From Salticus scenicus (taxonomy: Eukaryota > Arthropoda > Arachnida > Araneae > Salticidae), in assembly GCA_963930645.1 (NCBI GenBank), contig OZ005649.1, forward strand, positions 384,825,887 through 384,889,886: DNA of 64,000 nt, written 5' to 3'. The notes beneath the pieces were generated by a model. The model was not told the origin of the DNA. It made no database searches and saw only the letters and a list, made by a program, of their open reading frames with translations. Numbering within the stretch: the stretch's first letter is position 1; every line of letters starts with the position of its first letter. Made by a program: the position numbers and the translations under genes. Positions 48,978-60,561 of this stretch are shown piece after piece.

Positions 48978-49521
48978 CACACTGAAAAAAAAATAAAGGA
49001 GCAAGAAAAGGAGTTTAAAAATGCGTAAAATTATATAAATTTGACTTTGTCACGTGCTCAAAATAGCTCCGAAGAAAATATACTCAAGAATTTCATGTTA
49101 CTTATATTGAGTATATTAACATGCTCAAAAAAAAAATAATAATAATCCACCATCGTGAATTGCAATATCCCAAACATGGATTTTCATTAATGTATTCTTA
49201 GGCAAACTGCCACTAAATTAGTTCTGGAGATTTGTAGAAATAAATTTTGCGTTTGAAATATTTCTGTTTAAATTTGCAGAAATTCTATTAAATAACTTCC
49301 TTTCTTTCGGCATTATTATAATAAATTATTACATATATTAATTTGAAAACATGCGATATTGCATTAATGAGACAAGCATGTTTTCCCTTTTAATAAAAAA
49401 AAAAAAAAAAGAAAAAAAGAAAATTCATTTTGAAATGAATATGTTCATTTACTCATTTTTTAGCACTTCATTTTTTACAGTGCATGTTTTTTCTTAGCAC
49501 TTTAACGTTACCTACTTAATT

Positions 49522-49560
<39 letters not shown>

Positions 49561-50439
49561 ATTTCAAAAATGTTTATTAGACACATAGCTGATCAAAAAT
49601 ATGTAAACAGAAAAAAAAATAAGTATATATATATATTTTTTTTTTTTCGAGAAATTTTTGGTTTAAAACAACTATAAGTTAACCTTATTAAATTAAAATC
49701 ATACTTAACTTTCTAAGTAAACATTATAAACTGTCAAATTTTACAAAAGTTGATTAACAAAAAACTGTACTCCTGCACTTTACAAAGTGAAAAACTAAGA
49801 CATGAATGTATCATTGAAAGAGCAAGGCGCACCCGCGCCTACTAGGAAATTTTAAATAATTTCTTCATTTAACTTCCTCTGAAATATCATTTCTTAAATT
49901 TTGAAGTAGTGGTGCCATCTACCAAACAGAAAATGGAAAAAAAAAGAAATCGATTAAAAAAGAAATAATCGATTAAATCGAAAGAAAAATCGATTAAAAC
50001 AAGGGGGGAAAATATTAAAAAATCGTTGCGAAAAGTAGTTGCTATACAACGTCCGATGTTTAGTTTTGCTGTGAAACCAATAAATGGTAAAGGATTAAAA
50101 TGACTTGTAGATTACAAACACATGACACTAAATAGCTTAATAAAAATAAACTTTTTAAATAGAACTACTTTATATGGCCTCTGATTTTAAATGTCAATAG
50201 TTAATTCTTTGCGTGCTCGTGCTCTATATATGTTTAAAAAAAATATGGTTACCCCGTCTACTAATTGTTACTAACATGCTCAAAAATGGAGTTGACCAAT
50301 AAGAATCCCAATATCCCCATGTTTGATATATCAATATACTCAAAAATGAGTACATGGGTTTTCAAATTTAAACATATATTGTTTCGGAGATATTTTGAGA
50401 CAATTTAACTCATTTTTAAGAAACTATTTTTAACAGTGT
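48978..50439. repeat. possible TIR element with CACTG tips
   Basis: ACACTGAAAAAAAAA at the left and TTTTTAACAGTGT at the right are inverse. Inside, a phrase with CATGCTCAAAAA followed by CAATATCCC occurs at about 49120-49175 and again at about 50274-50325. Poly-A runs (49398-49412, 49526-49557) interrupt it. The boundaries are tentative, since one of the direct repeats below falls inside and its partner outside. Confidence 0.35.
49850..50275. repeat. direct repeat unit 1
   Basis: TTTCTTCATTTAACTTCC, ATTTTGAAGTAGTGGTGCC, AAACCAATAAATGGTAAAG and a GGTTACCCCGTCTACTAATTG end are repeated in order at 50450-50842. The two units are about 600 bases apart and differ by substitutions and small indels. 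This unit also has extra copies of AATCGATTAAA (about 49947-49998). No frame is conserved. Confidence 0.75.
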
Positions 50440-50449
50440 AGGAAATTTC

Positions 50450-50842
50450 AAAAGATTTCTTCATTTAGATTCCTTTGAAATATCATTTGTTAAATTTTGA
50501 AGTAGTGGTGCCTTGCCTTCTACCGAACAGAAAAGGGAAAAAAGTTTAAAAGTCGATTAAAACAAGGAAAAAATAAATAAATAAAAACCGCTGCGTAAAA
50601 AACAATGTTAAATAATGTCCAATGTTTGGTTTTGCTGCGAAACCAATAAATGGTAAAGCATTAAAATGATTTGAAGATTACAGATACATGACATTAAGTA
50701 GTTTTAAAAAATAGACTTTTTAAATATCATATGACTGTTTTATATGCCTCTCTTTTTAAAGGCCGATATTTAACTCGTTGCGTTCTGTATCTGTATTAAA
50801 GCAAATAAACTATAGTTAGCTCTTCTACTAATTGTTTGCATT
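50450..50842. repeat. direct repeat unit 2
   Basis: TTTCTTCATTTAGATTCC through AAACCAATAAATGGTAAAG to AGTTAGCTCTTCTACTAATT parallels unit 1. It is either a local duplication of a larger block or two independent insertions of one family; the shared end at 33104-33145 favours a dispersed family. Confidence 0.75.
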
Positions 50843-51834
50843 TTGGTAGTAAAAATATTAGTGACGAAGCTCCAGCTTAAATATTTTTAATGTATCTAAG
50901 CTAAATATGTATTAATAATAAAATTGTAAATCATAAGGAAATAAATAATTAATAATTTAATGTATTATTTTTATAATTTAAGCAACGAATCTCGATGATT
51001 CGTATTAATTTTATAAACTGTTGTAAAAAATCTTTTGATGTACACGTTAAAAAGTTAGTGTAAATTATTCAACCATGAAACTCTTCTCGTAAAACGGATT
51101 GCTGTTAATTCAGTGTGATATCACAGTATATACTTGCTTTGTTATTACTGTTTGTATAGCATATTCAATGAGGATTTGATACTTATGTAAACATATATTT
51201 AAAAATATTTATAGAAGTATAAATTATCTTTCAAAAAATGAATTATTATTGATTTAATACATTATTATCACTTTTAAATAAATATAAATTGACATTAAAT
51301 ATTCCTGACCTCATGAAATATTAAATACAATCTTCTTATCTAAATGCAAAAATATTTAACTTAATTTATGTACCTATAATTTATGTACTAGTATTATCGA
51401 TTCTACTAAGTTACGTATTTTAAGAAATAAGTTGGTGTAAATAAATAACCCATTTTTATTCCCAGTGTACTAAAATAATCCATTAATTTAGTACACTATA
51501 AAGAACTTACAGTGAAAACAACATTACAATTTTTCCCCTCAGACGCTTAAAGGGCTAAGACACAACATTTTAAAAATATATTTCCAATATGCGCAATTAT
51601 AGGGCAGTAAAAGATACTAAAGAAATAACGATTCAGAAGTTAAAGATATGTATTGTAACTTAAAGTTAATTATTATCGTCTCGTTTAAAGTCAGACTTTC
51701 TTTAACAATGACTTTAATTGAAGTAATTCATTTTTTTTAAAATTATTATTATAGATTTAATAATGCTTTTTAGAAATTTTTAAAGCTGATTTTTAAAACA
51801 ATTTGGAAATTTTAAGTTATTTTTCGTAGAGGTA

Positions 51835-52377
51835 CTCTGAGAAATATTTCTGTAACTGACAACTAGAAAATAAATTGTGGCTCTAGTAAAAATATTCTAT
51901 GTCATCTTTAGAAATTCTAGTACCCTTTGAAAGTGAGTTCTAGAAACCCCTATTAGAATTCTCGAGTCTTTGCCTATATCCGGCATCCAACCCGTTAAGC
52001 TTGGCCGAGTCCAAGCAGGCAGGGGCTGTCCAGATGTGTCTGAGTCTTTGCCTATATTATCGAGGTCAAACGTATTTAAAAATCTCTGCAAATAAATGTG
52101 AACACAAGAAGCGAGTTTTAGCAGTTGTAATCTTGGTTTATGATCCAATTCTAGAAAATCAAGCGAGAATTTCTCGCAATACAAAGGATTCATAAGATTC
52201 AGAATACTGTTTCGCCATTCAGAAATCTTTAGACTAGAAATTCTGGATCATTTCGACTATCCAGCTGATTGGCCTGCCTTATACGCATAGTTAGGAAATT
52301 TATAATTCTAGGTTAGGAATTTTGAAAATGACTACTTATTCATTCTATATGAAGGTAGTATATTTTTTTCCGCAGTG
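51835..52377 (+). mobile_element. CACTGAG-tipped MITE family, copy 2, with a 62-bp insert
   Basis: It starts CTCTGAGAAATATTTCTG and ends TTTTTTTCCGCAGTG, so both tips survive in slightly mutated form. The body follows 21359-21820 closely, apart from one insertion at 51980-52041. It is useful as the best reference for the full family length of about 465 bp without the insert. Confidence 0.8.
51980..52041 (-). mobile_element. 62-bp retro-insert with 16-bp target duplication
   Basis: GAGTCTTTGCCTATAT occurs perfectly at 51964-51979 and 52042-52057. Between them lie 62 GC-rich bases absent from the other two family copies. The size of the duplication and the composition suggest the extreme 3' end of a LINE or SINE, possibly inserted in minus orientation. 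There is no poly-A tail and no recognisable protein. Confidence 0.75.
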
Positions 52378-52379
52378 TG

Positions 52380-54005
52380 GTTACCACAATCTTCTTTTAT
52401 AAAATTTTATCTTTTATAAAGCAAAAGGTAAATCTAGAAGAGAAGAGAAGTTGGAGAGATTGCGTTCATAGTGGATTAGAAAGAACGAATAGAATGTGCG
52501 CTCAGCGAATTTAATTAGTAGTATAACAACAATATTGTAGTGTTTGTTTAAATGTACAAGTGGACTGCTTCAGGATAAAGGATAGCAGCATCTAGGATAA
52601 AGCATCTCTTTCCTGTCTAATTGCCCAATGTAAATGTTTGAATTTTCAAAACTCGTCTTTTGAATTTCTATAGAATTACAGAAATATGAAATAAATTAAA
52701 ATTTATCATTAGCAGTTAACGTGAACTAACATTTCAAACATCAACTATAAATCCAGGCTAGTGTATATTAAGGGCCCTAGAATAGCTTCTACTGAAAACG
52801 GGAGTTTAAAGAGAATTTTATAAAAGTTTCTTAAAAAAATTTAGAAAACTCAGCCAATGGGACCTCACTTCTTTAGACCTTTCAGAAAAGCATCTCACGT
52901 GTTTTTTCAAAAACCAATGCACCAATCTTATTAAAATTTTCAACACCCCTTCAAAACAAAATTGCCTAGTGCATGAACAAAGAAAAAAAAAAAAAAAATG
53001 AAATTTGAATTTTTCACAGCGTTGCATACGAAAAAAAGTACATTTTTTTAAAATCAATTTAACCCCTATTATATTATTATAAGATTAGTTGTAATAGAAA
53101 AAAAATTTCTTCGTTCAAGCATTAGTCAATTTTATTTTGGAGAAGTGGGCAAATTTTCAATATGATTGGTGCATTTAGTTTTCGAGAAATCGCCCCCACC
53201 GTTTTTCTGAAGGTTCAACGGAAACCAGCTTCCACCGGCTGAATTTTCCAAATTTTTTAACGAAATTTTTTATAACACATTGCTTAAATGTTACTCCTTT
53301 ATGTGCTCAAAATTTTGAATAAAACATTTTATTTATTATATTTAAATAAAAATAATAATGATAAATAAAAATAAAAAATATGCTTTTTTTAGCCTTTGAA
53401 GCCCCTGTAACTCCTCAATAGCGTATAGAAGACGATTATAATTCAATATCTGTTGTCAACAGAAACCCGCATCTGAAACAGGAAAGCATATTGTCACCAT
53501 ATTTGGTATATGGACGATTCACATGACAAGAAAATAAAAAAATTAATAATAATAATTTTAATTAAGTGGCACTTTTTATAGATACATAGAAAATATTAAG
53601 AAAACAATGACTCTACTGAAAGCATAAATAATTTGAACAAATACGGATGATTCCTTGTTCCCTTGTTGGTTAATCGATTTGTTACGTTTGCCATTTTTTC
53701 CCCCATACGAAACACTACCCTAACAGCACGACTTCTGTTTAGGACCTCATCAGGATATTCCTAGCATGAAAGTACATTTCACAGACATCCTCAGGATGTA
53801 CTAAGAATAAGGGTTCTCTTACGGTAACTGGTGAACATATTTTAAAGTTGCTTGAGTGCATCTTGACAATCATCTACACATAAAATTTGGTGAGAAACCG
53901 CTTGTTTGGTTTTGTTCCCACCTGCTGTTTAAGATGAAGGTTTAGTTACAATTAACCAGCGTGTTTCAATGTAATCCTATAATGAAATATAAAGTAATCC
54001 TCTTT
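52380..54005. other. Mostly AT-rich DNA without recognised genes
   Basis: The interval 52770-53530 has mixed composition reminiscent of old repeat DNA, with no open frame of note. Short AAT/AAAT runs lie at about 53340-53380. No terminal repeats could be paired. Confidence 0.5.
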
Positions 54006-54010
54006 AATAA

Positions 54011-54615
54011 ATATACATAAAAAGACCACTTTAAAACACGTATAAAAATTTATTAAAATTTGTTCACAAATCATTTCGCTACAATTTTGTAGCATCTTCA
54101 GGTGATTTTTTTACGCAAGAAAAGAGTAGACAGCATTATATATAACAAAGTAACTTGATACGGTTATAGGTAGCGTGTACACGATATGATGAATCCATTA
54201 GTAGTATAAATTCAGGAAACAAAATAGAGTTCCAATAGGGTCACACCAGGGATACATGTCCAAATCTTATAGAAGATGTATACAGTTGAAAAAGAAGACT
54301 GGAGTTTTCCGATAATACTTTTCCGCGTAGTTACATGAATTCTTCTTTTTCAATGGTGTACATCTTCTATAAGATTTGGACATATATCCCTGGTGTGACC
54401 CTATTGGAACTCTATATTGTTTCCTGAATTTATACAACTAATATACTCATCATATTGTGTACGCTCTACCTATAACCGTATCAATATACTTTGTTATATA
54501 TAATACTGTGTACTCTTTTCTTGTGTAAAAAAATCACCTGAAGATGCTACAAAATTGTAGCGAAGAGCTTTGTGAACAAATTTTAATAAATTTTTATACG
54601 CGTTTTAAAGTGGTC

Positions 54616-54625
<10 letters not shown>
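54011..54625. repeat. fold-back with Penelope-like terminal motifs, 285-bp arms
   Basis: The left arm (54011-54298) and right arm (54341-54625) are inverse with limited divergence, around a 42-base centre. Each arm has CTGAAGA, T, a perfect GCTACAA/TTGTAGC stem and GAAA (minus 54074-54101). On the plus strand (54538-54565) the last element is GAAG. Seven stem pairs closed by G-C make this the cleanest example in the window. The arms contain no recognisable protein. Confidence 0.75.
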
Positions 54626-54648
<23 letters not shown>

Positions 54649-54649
54649 T
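54620..54649. repeat. (TA)n microsatellite
   Basis: An alternating TA run directly at the outer end of the right fold-back arm. Confidence 0.9.
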
Positions 54650-55455
54650 ACTATGTTAACATGTGAATTCAATAAGGATTTTAAACTTTTAGCGGTTTTA
54701 AATTTTAATAATCCTCTGTAAAACAAATATGAAGTTACATATATATATCTTAAAATGTCGGTGAGGTGAGGCAAAAGTTTTTAAAATATAATAAAATTTG
54801 TTCTGTTATTACATAAATAAAAATTGTTATACTTTAAACGTTTTATTAGCATAGAAAATACGACGAAATGATAAATAACAAATGCTCACTTAAAATATTA
54901 ACCAATACTTTGTTAAAACATATTTTCAGTTAATACAGTAATGTATATATACATATATATGATAATATATATGTGTAAATGAATTAACTAAATATTTCTT
55001 TTTGTTCTGTAAAATTATACAAAAGAGAAATGTAAAATGACAATTATTGCCTTCTTTTGCGAAAAACAAAATACTAATTTTCCTGAATGAAATTTAAAAA
55101 AAATACAATTTCTGAATTACACAAGAGAATTACATTCTTAGATGATTAATTCAACTTAATTAAATTAGAAAGAGAAAGTGAAAGGCAACTATAAGCAATA
55201 ATTGGCAAAGTTAATCATTCAACTAAACATTTTTATCGTAGATTGTAAAAATTGCGAAATTCAAAACTTAACGAAGCATATAAATGTATATTTAAGCTTT
55301 ATTTTTCTTTTTAAAGCTTTGAACATAGATTCCTGTACATAAAAATACTAATTTTTTCGACGTAAAACTTTCATATATAAAGTTTATTTATTTATTATTA
55401 TTACTTTTAGTTTATCAATTTACAGTTTTTAAATAAGATAGTAATCGAATTAATT
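54650..55455. other. AT-rich stretch without recognised genes
   Basis: AT-rich sequence with short alternating TA blocks (about 54942-54972); nothing coding was seen. Confidence 0.55.
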
Positions 55456-55457
55456 TT

Positions 55458-55821
55458 ACTTTCTCTTCCTCATATAATAGTCGAAAACGCGCAGAATTTT
55501 CGTCAGATTTTCGAATTTCAGCTTTTGGTATATTTAAACGTTGTTAGTTATCCAGAATTTCAAAATCACAAGAACAAAATGCAGCACGAACTCAAAACTC
55601 GGTTTTTTCGTTCTGATAGAATAATGGAAACAAATAATATGGGTGGAATTTCCTTTCACTCTGAAATAAATATTTCATAAAAAGTGTTTCTAAAACAATT
55701 TTCATATATTTTAAAGTACGTTTATAGACACAACTTGTTATCATATCTATTAATCTATGATTTGTATTTATAGTATTCAAATACTAGGTAAGAGAAAGTC
55801 ATGTAAGTGTCACACCAGATT
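55458..55821. repeat. unclassified dispersed repeat, short copy
   Basis: It begins ACTTTCTCTTCCTCAT, followed by CAGATTTTCGAA, and ends AGGTAAGAGAAAGTCATG with GTGTCACACCAGATTTTT. Both ends match 10101-11140, while the roughly 650-base interior of that copy is missing. It is therefore an internally deleted copy of the same family. Confidence 0.6.
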
Positions 55822-55859
55822 TTTTTTTTATTTTTACATATAATTCCTCCTTTAGAATT

Positions 55860-55902
55860 CCCCCCCCCCCCCCAAAAAAAAAAAAAAAAAAAAAAAAAAA
55901 AT
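55860..55902. repeat. poly-C / poly-A tract
   Basis: About 14 C followed by about 28 A, a configuration also seen at 1393-1436. Confidence 0.9.
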
Positions 55903-56526
55903 GAGTGTTTCTATTTTTTTCTTATCTTAAGCATTCTCTAAATAACTAGCAAAAGATTTCTTCAAACGCTTTTTTTTTCTTCATAATAAAGCGCAGAAAA
56001 AAATGCACAGATTTTAATTTAAATGGATTTTTGTGGAAGAATCTAATAAAATCTTATTATTTAAGATCCAGTGCAGTCACTTTTTTTTAGTTTAATACTT
56101 ATACAAATTAAATTTTGTATTATTCATTTGAAAAAAAAATGCTGCAAAAGATTGCTAAATATTTCTATTAAATAAATTGGCATTAAATCATGTCAGTAGG
56201 CAGAGCTCTGCATACTTTATTTATACCAAATTAATAACTAATCGAATTATTTAATATTTTATAATCTATTAATTATGAGCATTTGTGATTGTAAATATAG
56301 AGAATACTTGAATTTCTCAATCGAAAAATAATAATAATAAAATAATAATAATAAAATTACAAATAAAATAATGGAAAAATAGAGACCTTGATTTCTGAAA
56401 TAGTTACGATTCCATATTTTTAAATCATTGTCTTTTATTAACAATATTTTTAGTTGAAAGGAGGTATACGGTACGTGATAATGCATCGCGGTTACTCTTA
56501 CTTTTCTCATATCTCTATGATTATAT

Positions 56527-56905
56527 CTGTACTGATAAGTATAAAGGATTTAAGTCCATATTCTTGATTTTTCAGGAGACAAAAAATAAAGTTAAGCTAA
56601 CTAAAAACTAATCAGAAGAATCGATTAGGAAAAAGGGATTATGTTGATTTATACCCTTTATACCGTTCAGTGATTGTCAACCTTCATTTAATAAAGGGAA
56701 AAATTGAATTAAATATTTTATACAAAAATTAATGCTAAATTTCTGATTTGAATCTTTTTTTTACCAATAGATTTTCTCAAAGAGTAAATGACATGGATTT
56801 AAATCCTTTATACCAATCGACAGAGAACTTTTTACTGGGTCTGACTATGTACTTAACTCAAAATCGACATTTTTGGACTTAAATCCTTTATACTTATTAG
56901 TACAG
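56527..56905. mobile_element. 379-bp TIR element (MITE)
   Basis: CTGTACTGATAAGTATAAAG followed by GATTTAAGTCCA at the left end is the inverse of the right end, with one mismatch in about 32 bases. Related TTTATACC phrases recur inside (56657-56675, 56797-56810), so the ends are echoed internally. The flanks share only ATAT. No protein is encoded. The class is unknown. Confidence 0.8.
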
Positions 56906-56909
56906 ATAT

Positions 56910-58825
56910 TAAGTGTAAACATTTTAACCTCACTTTTATTGTTTCATATATTGCAAAACATATTTTCTGTTAAACTAAACAATTACATTCTGCAAATATA
57001 CAGCATGTTATAACAAATGATTTTCTTCAGAAAAAGTAATAAGCGTATATTAACATAAGTATTGAATTCATATTCAATAATTCTTGGAGTTTGAGTAAAA
57101 ATTAACATTCTTTAAACCCCCTATGACAAGATAATGTTAAAGTAAAATTAACAATCGGATATGTTAAAGAAATTATACAGAGTATTTCATGAGCTGCCCA
57201 ATCATATTTCATACAAAACTTCGTGAACGTCAAGTTAAGTAACTATTCCTTTCATAATAAAATGTCTCCGCATGGATATTTTAAGTTGGAGGGTACCCAA
57301 AAATATCATTTAATGCATTTAACTTACGAGGTCATTACCCTGATTCTTTTGTAATTCATCTCTCTTGTGACTAAAGTATTTAGGAAATTATAAATACGTG
57401 TTACCACTTCCGTTATTCTCTATGGATTGTGTAAATTGATAATTTAATTTTCGGTTTAATGCTATACATTTGTTTGGTTGTGAACTTATCGATCGAAAAG
57501 TTCAGCATTACGGACTTAAAATAGAAGTTTTTAAGTTCATTTATCACAAAATATATTCTCTCTTGAATTCGTTTCGTAAAATAATTATTTATTATTTGTT
57601 TTTAAACTAAATATAAAAGGTACCTCACAAATATTACTTAGTGCACATGTGTACTAATTTCTCCTTTATAAGACAATGTGCCTGTGTTCCATGGTAGAAC
57701 AGCAATATTAGCCTAATACTGTCCCGTATCATCCGAAATCGTCAGGCCTCCGTAAAGATCGAAAATTTACCGTTACTTTTTAATATTGTAGTATCTTGTC
57801 CAATATTTGACCTATAATCTTTAAATATCTGAAATGTTCGACATCTTGTTTTAAAACTGAATTTCGTTTTAGTTTTCGAAAAGTAGAGGTCAGAAAACAA
57901 TTTTGACAATATTATAAACATCGTAAATCACTATGCAGTATAATTCGGCCGGTTCGATAATGGTAAAAAGTATGACATAAAATATTGACCGGTACAACAA
58001 ACCCCGATAGTCACTGATAATACTGGGGGTTTTATCGTAGAATTAAGTTTTATTTTTTAAATTAATAATTAAAGAAAACAGTTTTCATGTGAAATTCATA
58101 ATTATGTTACACTTAAGATACTGAGAATGAATTATTTGAAATCCTTATTATTGCATTTTCGTTAGGTATTTGAGTTGTTATATGTTATTTTATGTTTTTA
58201 TATTTCACTGTAAATTAATAAATAAATAAATAAATAGATAAACATTTCTATTTTCCATGTAAAAGTATTTTTAATAATAAAATAAACCTAATACATGAAT
58301 ATATAAAAGAAATTTTATTCATAAAATTGTTGATTTTGTTCTTTTTTCATTCAATTTTCTCTGAAAGCTTATGGGTGGTTGATGTTGCGTTCAAACCTGT
58401 TTGTGCTTGATTTTTCAGCAATTTGAAATTCGTGGTTCCTCTTAGAAAGGTCTCAACTAGAAGAATTCCACCAACACACACGGCACATGGGTAAACAATC
58501 TGCACATCTACATAAACACCTCATTTTAGTTTGAAAAATAAAGTAGGTAGAATCATTGTATAGTTTTTGTATATTTTTATTTATTTATTTATTTTTTATT
58601 TTTTTACTTTCTGATGATTCATAATCATATCCTTTATTCATTATCAGATTTTTTTTTTTTTTTTTATTGGAGACACATTATCTCCTAATCCTTTTCTAAC
58701 AGGCATAAATTTGATTAATTTAAAACATATAAATCATTAAAATATATGAATTGCTGAAATAACTAATATAAAGTTTTAATATATTTGTTTTTATACACAA
58801 TATGATAAAATTATCTCTATCCGTG
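56910..58825. other. AT-rich stretch without recognised genes
   Basis: GC-richer patches lie at about 57680-58030 and 58370-58530 with no frame above about 30 codons that I trust. AAAT and TTTA runs lie at about 58218-58240 and 58575-58600. No terminal repeats were paired. Confidence 0.5.
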
Positions 58826-58830
58826 GTGTA

Positions 58831-59042
58831 CAGTCGGCTGCAAAATTATTCAAGCACTAGCCAATAATTCCTACATTTAAAAAGTACACTTAAGACTGTT
58901 TTGCTAAGTAAATCCTTGTCGAATCACGCTCTTAGACTGATTAAGATTACTCGACAAGGATTTATTTAGCAAAGCTGTATTAAATGTACTTTTTTTTTGG
59001 CAAGGATTATTGCTAGTGCTCGAATAATTTTACAGCCGACTG
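58831..59042. mobile_element. palindromic MITE, copy 2
   Basis: A 212-bp palindrome from CAGTCGGCTGCAAAATTATT to its inverse ending CAGCCGACTG, with intact TA on both sides (58829-58830, 59043-59044). It has the same layout as 48755-48968, including the TTTTGCTAA.TAAATCC phrase and the AAGTACACTTAA arm. The tips are better preserved here. Confidence 0.9.
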
Positions 59043-59164
59043 TACATGGCGCGTAAGAGCTGGACAATATATGATAAATACCATTTAGCGCTTTGTCAAT
59101 CGACGAACCAAACAGTTAAAAATCCCAATTTTAAGAGAATAACAAAAAATTAAATTTATGCTTT

Positions 59165-59432
59165 TATTGTATGTTTACCGGATGTCCTCTTTTTACCATG
59201 TTTTTATTATCTTCGATTCTTGTTTGTTTGTTTGTTTGTGTGTTTATCAGGGACAAATCTTGCAATCGATTTTTAACTAACTTCCCGACTAGCTACATAT
59301 TTGAAATTTTCAGGACAGCTCAAAACACGGTGACAATACATTTTTCTAATAATTTTAGTCAACTATTTCAGGTCAAGCTGCCTTCGGCAGCGCTTATATA
59401 ATACCAGATGTCCTCTTTTTTAGAGGACAGTG
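59165..59432. repeat. possible repeat bounded by GGATGTCCTCTTTTT phrases
   Basis: ACCGGATGTCCTCTTTTTAC and ACCAGATGTCCTCTTTTTTA occur about 230 bases apart in direct orientation, around a TTTG run (59222-59244) and GC-richer DNA. This suggests a repeat with direct terminal phrases or a fragment of a larger family. The 76-residue frame here has no domain. Confidence 0.35.
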
Positions 59433-59622
59433 TTTTTGTAAGCTGCTTTTCTGAGCTTTGTAATTTTTCACAGGAAAATTATCCATCATAATTATTAGCA
59501 TTTTGGTTCCCATTTACAAGGAATATATAATTACATTCCAATTTAATGAATTGTAATATTTATTAACACTTTTAATTTATAAAAATACTCTAATCTGGTC
59601 ACTATATTTTATTTCTGATATG

Positions 59623-59624
<2 letters not shown>

Positions 59625-59670
<46 letters not shown>
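59625..59670. repeat. (ATT)n microsatellite
   Basis: About 15 uninterrupted ATT triplets. Confidence 0.95.
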
Positions 59671-60429
59671 GAATATAGCTTTTTAGCAGAGAAAATGAAA
59701 AATGTACTAGATTTACCACGCACTTTAAACATGGTTGCATTATTTAATTCATTAATTCACGGAACTAAAACCTGAAAAGTTTTAATGTCTGTTTCGACAT
59801 TTATAAAGTGTGTCATGAATGCATGTCGTATATTTTAGAGAACTATTAAAATAATTATCTTAATTTGTTAGTATAACTACGATTGAGGTAACAGACTAAA
59901 TAAATATACTGAATGGTTGGGAAACTTTATTTTCTTAACTAAAAATACTTCAATGAAATTTATTTTCCACCATCTAAAAGTTTAAATAAACTCATAACAA
60001 TGTTAAATGTGCGCATAAATTATCAAATTTATTTCATCGACAGATTAAAAAGAAAGAATATTTTTCCAAATAGAAATCAGAAAATCCATGTAGAAGCCTT
60101 AAAAAAAAAAAAATGTAAATATAATATTTAAACGTTGTTTTCTGGTGGATGCCTAAACGTAAGATTAAAAATAAATATAAATTATATGCATTATTTTATA
60201 TATGTTCAATTTATGTAGGCTAATGTAATACACAAACTTAATAAGTGTTGCATAGAGCTGTTTGTAAACCATAAAAATATCATATCTATTTGAATTCTGC
60301 GAAAATGACGCAATGTTAAAGCATGTTCGCAGAAGAGTAAAAATTAATTAACGTAATTAACGGATGGTTTTTGCAAAATGATCTTCGTTGTCCGGAGAAG
60401 TTTTAAAGCCACTTACATCCTTTATCTAA

Positions 60430-60561
60430 CAAACAACCTCGGATAGGCCTTTGTTCTGTAAAGCAGAACCACCAGATGAATGGAATTTGAAAATCTATGA
60501 ATGCCCATGTAAAGCTTCAACTTTTCACATAAAGGAAGAAATAAAGCGTAGTTTTGTTTAA
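60430..60561 (+). other. short open segment of unknown origin
   Basis: A 43-codon plus-strand frame runs between stops at 60427-60429 and 60559-60561 and contains CKAEPPDEWNLKIYECPCK and FHIKEEIKRSFV. Its composition is unlike the AT-rich background. A second frame continues YDSKNRKLIRDTLMHSAMKN just downstream (to about 60633). There is no start codon, splice evidence or domain I recognise. It could be a relic of a transposon or gene, or chance. Confidence 0.25.
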
